64,000 bases of DNA from Streptomyces canus (GTDB taxonomy: Bacteria; Actinomycetota; Actinomycetes; Streptomycetales; Streptomycetaceae), in assembly GCF_030816965.1 (NCBI RefSeq), contig NZ_JAUSYQ010000002.1, forward strand, positions 2,947,001-3,011,000, given 5' to 3'. This document shows, piece by piece, positions 58,051 to 64,000 of this stretch (position 1 is its first letter; each line of letters opens with the position of its first letter). The notes below the pieces were generated by a model. It saw only the letters and a list, made by a program, of their open reading frames with translations. It had not been told where the DNA came from and did no database searches. Made by a program: the position numbers and the translations under genes.

Positions 58051-58875
58051 TCAACGCCAGTAGTCGTCCAGACGATCGGTCCGGGACAACTCGCGTTTCT
58101 CCTGGTGAGTCAACGGATGCGCGGTAGCGGCACGCTTGATCGCGTCGAAGGCGTCCTTGTCCAGGACACCTTTGGATCGCAGCTCTTCCAGTAGCAGGGC
58201 CAGCGCGTCGGTGTTCGCGCACGCCTTCTCCATGGTCCGCTCGAGTTGCGGTTGGTTCACCAGAGCAAGAGGATCGGGCGCCGCTTGTGACGTGTCCTCG
58301 TCGGCGATCAGCACCAGGTTGTGACGACGGGCTCCTTCCCCGGCCCGCTGCCACACGCGGCGCCCGAAGCGCATACGCAGAGGTTCGTCGCTGATGCCTC
58401 GGCGGATGACGTCGAAGAACTCATGCGGCTTCCCGAGAAGCTCCTCCAGCCGCTCATCGTTTTCGTCGGACACCTCGGTGACGAACGTCGCCGTGATCGT
58501 CTCCTCGCCGACGTCCTCTCTGTACCTGATCGGAACGAGAGTGAGTCCTTCGATCTCGAGAGCGGAGACGTGGAGCTCCTCCACCTCCTGGATCTCCGCC
58601 TTGTAGATGTAGATCTCGGGTCTGCGTCCTTGGGAGACCGCGGTCCAGCCCTCCGACACGCGCCAGGTCGCGTCCGTCCCCTGAATGTGCGGTCCATCGG
58701 CCGTGGAGGCCGCCTGGAGCTCGGCGTCCAGTTCCTCGTGCCGTTCGTCCGGCACATGGAGCTCCAGCGCGAAGCGGCGCAAAGAACGGCCGTTGTGGAC
58801 GGAGGCGACGGCAGGCAGCTCCGCGGCCGGGAGTTCGCGGACCGCGCCGAGCAGAGTGAGATGCAGTGTCGTCAT
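58051..58875 (-). CDS. Conserved hypothetical protein, first gene of the Dyp operon
   Basis: 274 aa from the ATG at 58875 (GGAAGAG upstream). No signal peptide or membrane segment; mostly soluble mixed alpha/beta. I do not recognise a family. Visible features: an acidic middle (VSDENDERLEELLGKPHEFF), a basic stretch around MRFGRRVWQRAGEGARRHNL, and a Lys/Arg-rich C-terminus ending RTDRLDDYWR. A region of about 20 residues upstream of the start contains a TTGACA/TAGTGT-like promoter at 58966-58998. It is the first gene of a likely operon with the Dyp peroxidase and the VOC protein, so it may supply or process their substrate. Confidence 0.75.
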   Translation of the reverse strand: MTTLHLTLLGAVRELPAAELPAVASVHNGRSLRRFALELHVPDERHEELDAELQAASTADGPHIQGTDATWRVSEGWTAVSQGRRPEIYIYKAEIQEVEELHVSALEIEGLTLVPIRYREDVGEETITATFVTEVSDENDERLEELLGKPHEFFDVIRRGISDEPLRMRFGRRVWQRAGEGARRHNLVLIADEDTSQAAPDPLALVNQPQLERTMEKACANTDALALLLEELRSKGVLDKDAFDAIKRAATAHPLTHQEKRELSRTDRLDDYWR

Positions 58876-58965
58876 TGCCGATTCTCTTCCATGCCGGTCT
58901 CAAGGGACTCTGCTCGACGTCTCGGACGGCCGCAGTCACACGATCCGCCCGGAACACAACAGTGG

Positions 58966-58998
58966 TTTCCACACTATCACTGCATGGCAGGTGTCAAC
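58966..58998 (-). promoter_or_regulatory. Possible housekeeping promoter of the Dyp operon
   Basis: On the minus strand TTGACA is followed after about 15 bases by TAGTGT, near the spacing of housekeeping promoters but short. It is tentative. Confidence 0.4.
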
Positions 58999-59044
58999 CG
59001 GTCCCCAGCACCCGGCAGAGATCAATGACCCGGCAGCCCACGCC

Positions 59045-59788
59045 TCACCGGCTGAACAGTTCGAAGACAACAGCCGGCACCCCACCGAAACGTGGGCTCA
59101 GGGCGCTGGTGCTCTCGGTCAGGAATCGTCGTGCATACGATTCGGGGTCCTCGGCGGTCAATGCCTCGAGGTACGTGCGGTGCTCGCGAAGCGACAGCAC
59201 CGCACGCTCCAGACCGTGATCAGCACGCACCGCGTGCGTGGGGTTCGGGGAATTGGCCACGGCCACCCATCGGACCCCGTTCCAGGGCTGGAGACCCGCC
59301 TCGGTCAGTTCGGGAAAGATCCAGCGATTACCGGCATCCGCCGCCGCGTCGAGAGCGGCGTGCGCTACGGCCACGTGGTCCGGGGTGTTCCAGGCCCCGG
59401 CACTCCAGGTCGTGTGATGGTTGAGCGTGATGACCAGTTCGGGCCGGTGGCGGCGCACGGCCGCAGCGATGTCGCGGCGCAGCGGGAGGCCGTATTCGAT
59501 CATGCCGTCGCGATGGTCGAGAAACTCCACGGCTGACACGCCGACCACCGCCGCACTGGCACGCTGCTCCCGTTCCCGCAGCGGTCCGCACTCGGTCGGC
59601 GCGATCGTGTCGATGCCGGCCTCGCCACGAGTGGCCAGGAGATAGGACACCTCGCGGCCGGCATCGGTCCAGGCGGCGACGGCGGCCGCGCAGCCGTATT
59701 CGAGGTCGTCGGGATGGGCCACCACCGCGAGGGCACGCTGCCAGTCGGTCGGCATCGGCTGCAGTTGACCGGGCATCGACTCGATCAT
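59045..59788 (-). CDS. PIG-L family deacetylase (LmbE-like)
   Basis: 247 aa from the ATG at 59788, with AAGGGAACG upstream. The zinc motif AHPDD (His25-Pro-Asp27-Asp28) opens the protein and a further His in TPDHVAVAHAAL supplies the third ligand. The family removes acetyl groups from N-acetylglucosaminyl compounds; actinobacterial members include MshB and Mca of mycothiol metabolism, but this protein is only distantly like those. No operon partner is obvious; ilvC lies 55 bases upstream on the same strand. Confidence 0.88.
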   Translation of the reverse strand: MIESMPGQLQPMPTDWQRALAVVAHPDDLEYGCAAAVAAWTDAGREVSYLLATRGEAGIDTIAPTECGPLREREQRASAAVVGVSAVEFLDHRDGMIEYGLPLRRDIAAAVRRHRPELVITLNHHTTWSAGAWNTPDHVAVAHAALDAAADAGNRWIFPELTEAGLQPWNGVRWVAVANSPNPTHAVRADHGLERAVLSLREHRTYLEALTAEDPESYARRFLTESTSALSPRFGGVPAVVFELFSR

Positions 59789-59843
59789 GATTCGTTCCCT
59801 TGTTCCGACGCGTGCCGGCCGCTTCGCCCGAGCCGCAGGATGC

Positions 59844-60854
<1,011 letters not shown>

Positions 60855-61040
60855 TCACTTGGGGGGTAGGAGCGAAACACTATCGCACTGTGTGTTGTCA
60901 CAGCTCGTGTAGGTTCGAGGCTCGTCTTCACATGTCACGAGGGAAGACATGCCGTCGAAGAAGCCCACACCCGCTTGGGGATGAAGGGAAAACATGGTGT
61001 CTGTGAACGCGACGCCCCCAGTGCCAGTAAAGGTGATCCC

Positions 61041-63014
61041 GTGACAACACCCGCGCCCTTCGGGTCATGGGGATCCCCCGTCGACAGCGCGGCCGCGACG
61101 ACAGGTCTTGCCGCAGGACAGATCGCGGCGCCGTCGTACGTCGGCCTGGTCGACGGCGAGGCGTGGTGGGTGGAGCCGCGTCCCCAGGAGGAAGGCCGGT
61201 CGGCACTCGTGCGCGGCCGAGCCGACGGTACGACGGAATCGCTTCTGCCCGCCCCGTGGGACGTGCGCAGTCGGGTCATCGAATACGGCGGCCGGCCCTG
61301 GGCCGCCGCCCAGGACGGCGCGGACACGCTCGTCGTCTTCGTCAACCATGCCGACCAGCGGCTGTACACATGTCGTCTGCACGAGGGGCGCAGCACCGCG
61401 CCCGTCGCGCTGACCCCCGTTTCACCGGTGGGCGGAGGCATCCGCTGGGCCGAGCCGGTGCTCGATCCGGTACGCGGCGAAGTCCGTTGCGTCATGGAGG
61501 AGTTCACAGGGGGCGGCCCCAGCGATGTACGAAGGCTCCATGCTGCCGTACCGCTCAATGGCGCGGCCGCCGCGAACCGCTCTGCCGTCCGGGAGTTGTC
61601 GGCCCCAGACCATCGTTTCGTCTCCCAAGCGCACCTCTCGCCCGACGGACGACGTGCCGTATGGCTCGCCTGGAACCACCCCCACATGCCCTGGGACGCG
61701 GCGGAACTGCGTATCGCCGAGGTGACCGACGACGGCTCCTTGCGGCGTGCCCGGACGCTGACCGGAGGGCCGGGCGACCCGGTGGCGCAGGCCGAGTGGT
61801 CTTCCGCCGGCACGTTGATCGTGGCTTGTGAGGGCACCGGGTGGTGGAACCTGTACGAGGTGGACCCGGACACGGGTGACAAGCGTCCGCTGCACCGGGC
61901 CGAGGAGGAGTTCGCCGGTCTGCAACGCCTGGGGCTCCGGTGGTTCCGGCCACTTGCCGACGGACGACTCGCCGTCCTCCATGGTGTGGGAGGCCAGCGG
62001 CTCGCCGTCCTGGACCCCGCACGGGGGCAGTACGTCGACGTGCCCGGACCGAAGGACGAGTGGCTGCCCCACATCGATGCCGTCGGGAACCGCATCGTCG
62101 GGGTCGCGGCGGGACGCTTCGCTCCCTACGAGGTGATGGAGGTGAACGCGGACTCCCTGGCCACCCGCGCCATGAGTCGTACGCCCAGGATGGCGGTGGA
62201 CACCGCGTACCTGCCGGTACCCGTCCCTCGGGTGTTCAAGGGCCGTGCGGGACATGCCATTCACGCGCAGGTTCATTCCCCGCGCAACGCCGCCTTCTCG
62301 GGCCCGTCCGGCGAAGTGTCCCCGCTGGTGATCTGGGCGCACGGTGGGCCCGGTCTGAGGGCTCCTCTCGCTCTCAATCCGGAGATCGCCTACTTCACCT
62401 CTCGGGGCATCACCGTGGCGGAGGTCAACTACGGTGGCACGCCGGGATTCGGACGCGCCTACCGCGAGAGACTGCGCGAGCAGTGGGGCGTGGTGGACGT
62501 CGAGGACTGTGCCGTGGTCGCACAGGAGTTGATCGCCGAGGGCACGGCCGCCGCGGGGCGAGTGGCGATCCGGGGCGTCAGCGCGGGCGGTTTCACCGCG
62601 GCGCTGTCGGTCGCGGCACACGATCGCCACCTGTACGCCTGTGCCACGCTTTACTGTCCCGTTCTGGATCTCCTCGCTCTGTCCGCGGGAGGGACACACG
62701 ACTTCGAGTCGCACTACCTGGACTCGCTGGTCGGTCCGAAAGAGCGCGCGGACCTCTACCGCGCCCGGTCCCCGATTTATCAAGCGGACCGGATAGACGT
62801 ACCGCTGCTGCTCTTCCAGGGACTGGACGACGTCGTGTGTCCGCCCTCCCAGGCAGACGTGTTCACCGGTGCTCTGTCCCGGCACGGCGTGCCCTACAAG
62901 TACCGTACTTTCGAAGGCGAGGGCCACGGTTTTCGCCGACAGTCCACGCTCATGACGTGCCTCGAAGAGGAACTGCGGCTGTACGCGGACGTGTTCCGCT
63001 TCGCTGTGTCCTAG
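61041..63014 (+). CDS. S9 family serine peptidase (prolyl oligopeptidase/dipeptidyl peptidase type)
   Basis: 657 aa from the GTG at 61041 (AAAGGTGAT upstream); a start 66 bases earlier is possible. The N-terminal two thirds form a beta-propeller-like region, the C-terminal part (about 410-657) an alpha/beta hydrolase. The nucleophile elbow is GVSAGG, the acid in LLLFQGLDDVVCPP and the His in FEGEGHGFRRQ. There is no signal peptide, so a cytoplasmic oligopeptidase or acylaminoacyl-peptidase-like activity is likely. It is divergent from ilvC. The DNA between contains TGTCACA at 60896-60902, but no (G/T)GTC at the expected distance. Confidence 0.9.
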   Translation: MTTPAPFGSWGSPVDSAAATTGLAAGQIAAPSYVGLVDGEAWWVEPRPQEEGRSALVRGRADGTTESLLPAPWDVRSRVIEYGGRPWAAAQDGADTLVVFVNHADQRLYTCRLHEGRSTAPVALTPVSPVGGGIRWAEPVLDPVRGEVRCVMEEFTGGGPSDVRRLHAAVPLNGAAAANRSAVRELSAPDHRFVSQAHLSPDGRRAVWLAWNHPHMPWDAAELRIAEVTDDGSLRRARTLTGGPGDPVAQAEWSSAGTLIVACEGTGWWNLYEVDPDTGDKRPLHRAEEEFAGLQRLGLRWFRPLADGRLAVLHGVGGQRLAVLDPARGQYVDVPGPKDEWLPHIDAVGNRIVGVAAGRFAPYEVMEVNADSLATRAMSRTPRMAVDTAYLPVPVPRVFKGRAGHAIHAQVHSPRNAAFSGPSGEVSPLVIWAHGGPGLRAPLALNPEIAYFTSRGITVAEVNYGGTPGFGRAYRERLREQWGVVDVEDCAVVAQELIAEGTAAAGRVAIRGVSAGGFTAALSVAAHDRHLYACATLYCPVLDLLALSAGGTHDFESHYLDSLVGPKERADLYRARSPIYQADRIDVPLLLFQGLDDVVCPPSQADVFTGALSRHGVPYKYRTFEGEGHGFRRQSTLMTCLEEELRLYADVFRFAVS

Positions 63015-63116
63015 CGTCGACGAGACCGGCTCCGGGCCTCCGGGCGGCCGCACAGTGTGAACGCCTGGCGAGACAGTGTGTGATGCGGGGCACAACGTAT
63101 TGCACTGGGTGCCCGG

Positions 63117-64000
63117 ATGCCGCAGCATCTCGGAGATGTGAACGCCGCACAGGGGCCGACGGCCCTTTCTCGCCCCGCCGTTGACCCGGACTCGCCTCTC
63201 TCTCCCGCCACTCACACCATCTCCGTACGGCACGGAACCTCTGTCGTGGACCAGCGCTATCACGTCACCGGCACCGGCCCCGTATGTCTTGTCCACCCTG
63301 GGGGACCGGGCATCGGCTGGGAATATCTGCGCATGCCCGAACTGGAGCGGAGCATGACGATGGTGTACCTGGAGCCCGTCGGCACGGGTGCGTCCGGCCG
63401 GCTGGCCGATCCCCGTGACTACAACCTGTCCACGTACACACACTTTCTGCACGCGGTGATCGAGCATCTGGCGCTGCCGCACATCATGTTGCTCGGCCAT
63501 TCTCACGGTGGGTTCGTGGCCCAACGCTACGCTCTTGATCACCCGGACCGCGTGGCCTCGCTGATCCTTTACGACACCTCTCCGGTGACCGGTGACGACT
63601 TCTGGCGGACCGCGGTCGCCAACCTGGAGCACTTCGCCCGTCACCACGTCTCCGAGCACCCTGAGGTGGCCGGCTACGTCGCCGGGCTGAGCAGCCGGCC
63701 CGACCGGTTCGACGACGAAGGCGCGACGGCGGTCCTGCGCACGATCACTCCGGCCTACTTTCACGACTACTGGGGCCGCGAGGACGATTTCGCCCCGGGG
63801 CGCCAAGCCCTGCGCATGTACGCGGCACCGTCCTGGGGCGAGGGTCCCGCGTTCGACGTACGAGAAGAACTGTCCGCCCTCACCGCCCCCACGTTGGTGC
63901 TGGTCGGAGACGACGACTTCATCTGTGGGCCGCACTGGGCCAGGATGATCCACGAGGCGGTTCCCGGGTCACAGCTCGCCGTCCTGCGCAGGACAGGGCA
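63117..64000 (+). CDS. Alpha/beta hydrolase, proline-iminopeptidase-like (S33), 3' end outside the window
   Basis: At least 294 residues, still open at the window end. LVHPGGPGIGW matches the HGGPG oxyanion motif of S33 peptidases, and HIMLLGHSHGGFVAQRYALD holds the nucleophile Ser. The acid is in VLVGDDDFICGP; the catalytic His would follow beyond position 64000. The start is uncertain: ATG 63117 or the GTG at 63138 with CGGAG close by. It lies about 100 bases after the S9 peptidase on the same strand and may form an operon with it for peptide turnover. Confidence 0.85.
   Translation, partial: MPQHLGDVNAAQGPTALSRPAVDPDSPLSPATHTISVRHGTSVVDQRYHVTGTGPVCLVHPGGPGIGWEYLRMPELERSMTMVYLEPVGTGASGRLADPRDYNLSTYTHFLHAVIEHLALPHIMLLGHSHGGFVAQRYALDHPDRVASLILYDTSPVTGDDFWRTAVANLEHFARHHVSEHPEVAGYVAGLSSRPDRFDDEGATAVLRTITPAYFHDYWGREDDFAPGRQALRMYAAPSWGEGPAFDVREELSALTAPTLVLVGDDDFICGPHWARMIHEAVPGSQLAVLRRTG

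Noticed and set aside
60896..60902. TGTCACA between ilvC and the S9 peptidase
   Set aside because: Sixteen bases later the sequence is GGCT; it fails the -10 rule, so I do not count it in the regulon.
61422..63953. Long minus-strand open frame opposite the S9 peptidase
   Set aside because: It mirrors the high-GC codon pattern of the peptidase and the following hydrolase, has no domain and reads as low-complexity His/Arg/Gly/Val; a shadow frame.

Overview
The window reads as high-GC actinobacterial DNA, most likely Streptomyces or a close relative. Support comes from the codon and GC usage, frequent GTG and TTG starts, LAL-type LuxR regulators of about 920-940 aa, a DUF5133 protein, AceE of the homodimeric actinobacterial type, IlvC of 332 aa, and a palindromic repeat in aceE that I recognise from Streptomyces. 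I saw no rRNA, tRNA, CRISPR array or intact transposase. About 48 genes are intact. At least four truncated remnants (a LuxR/LAL regulator, an acyl-CoA ligase, a lipoyl acyltransferase E2 and FolD) suggest an accessory region with a history of rearrangement.

Layout. 0-13 kb: three SDR oxidoreductases, an HSL-type hydrolase, an old-yellow-enzyme reductase, a membrane protein, a universal stress protein and TetR/TetR/ArsR regulators, two of which have clear operators. 12.8-18.5 kb: DUF3099 protein, XRE regulator, secreted lytic transglycosylase/amidase, DUF5133 protein and a multi-spanning membrane protein. 18.6-31.6 kb: three full-length LAL regulators, two ECF sigma factors of ECF41-like type without their C-terminal SnoaL domain, a DUF427 protein, a cupin and a MarR regulator. 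31.8-42.4 kb: FAD dehydrogenase, second cupin, ferritin-like protein, NmrA-like protein, several alpha/beta hydrolases, AhpD/carboxymuconolactone decarboxylase (CMD) protein, MFS exporter and another cupin. 42.7-45.4 kb: aceE. 45.8-56.4 kb: PP2C phosphatase, NmrA-like protein, secreted hydrolase, two more sigma factors, second FAD dehydrogenase, YceI, LtrA, a secreted cupin and a small coiled-coil protein. 56.6-64 kb: VOC protein, Dyp peroxidase, an unknown protein, a PIG-L deacetylase, ilvC, an S9 peptidase and a truncated S33-type hydrolase.

Main observation. Nineteen intergenic copies of the bipartite motif TGTCACA-N16-(G/T)GTC lie between 13.3 and 56.0 kb, each pointing at a nearby gene start. 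By hand calculation about 0.06 would be expected by chance over both strands with equal base frequencies. The motif closely resembles the ECF41 sigma-factor promoter known to me (TGTCACA-N16-CGTC). The downstream genes include the classes linked to ECF41 (CMD protein, oxidoreductases, NAD(P)-binding epimerase-like proteins) and also cupins, hydrolases, a ferritin-like protein, a cell-wall hydrolase, a PP2C phosphatase, a MarR regulator and membrane proteins. One sigma gene (49656-50549) has the motif upstream and keeps the C-terminal SnoaL-like domain with DGGGK and NPDKL motifs, so it is the best candidate to direct and autoregulate this set. I infer a local, expanded ECF41-like regulon, possibly for envelope or electrophile/redox stress. 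Several members are paralogous pairs (cupin, FAD dehydrogenase, NmrA-like, alpha/beta hydrolase), so the regulon appears to have grown by duplication. The LAL regulators, the three SnoaL-less sigma genes and aceE have no such motif.
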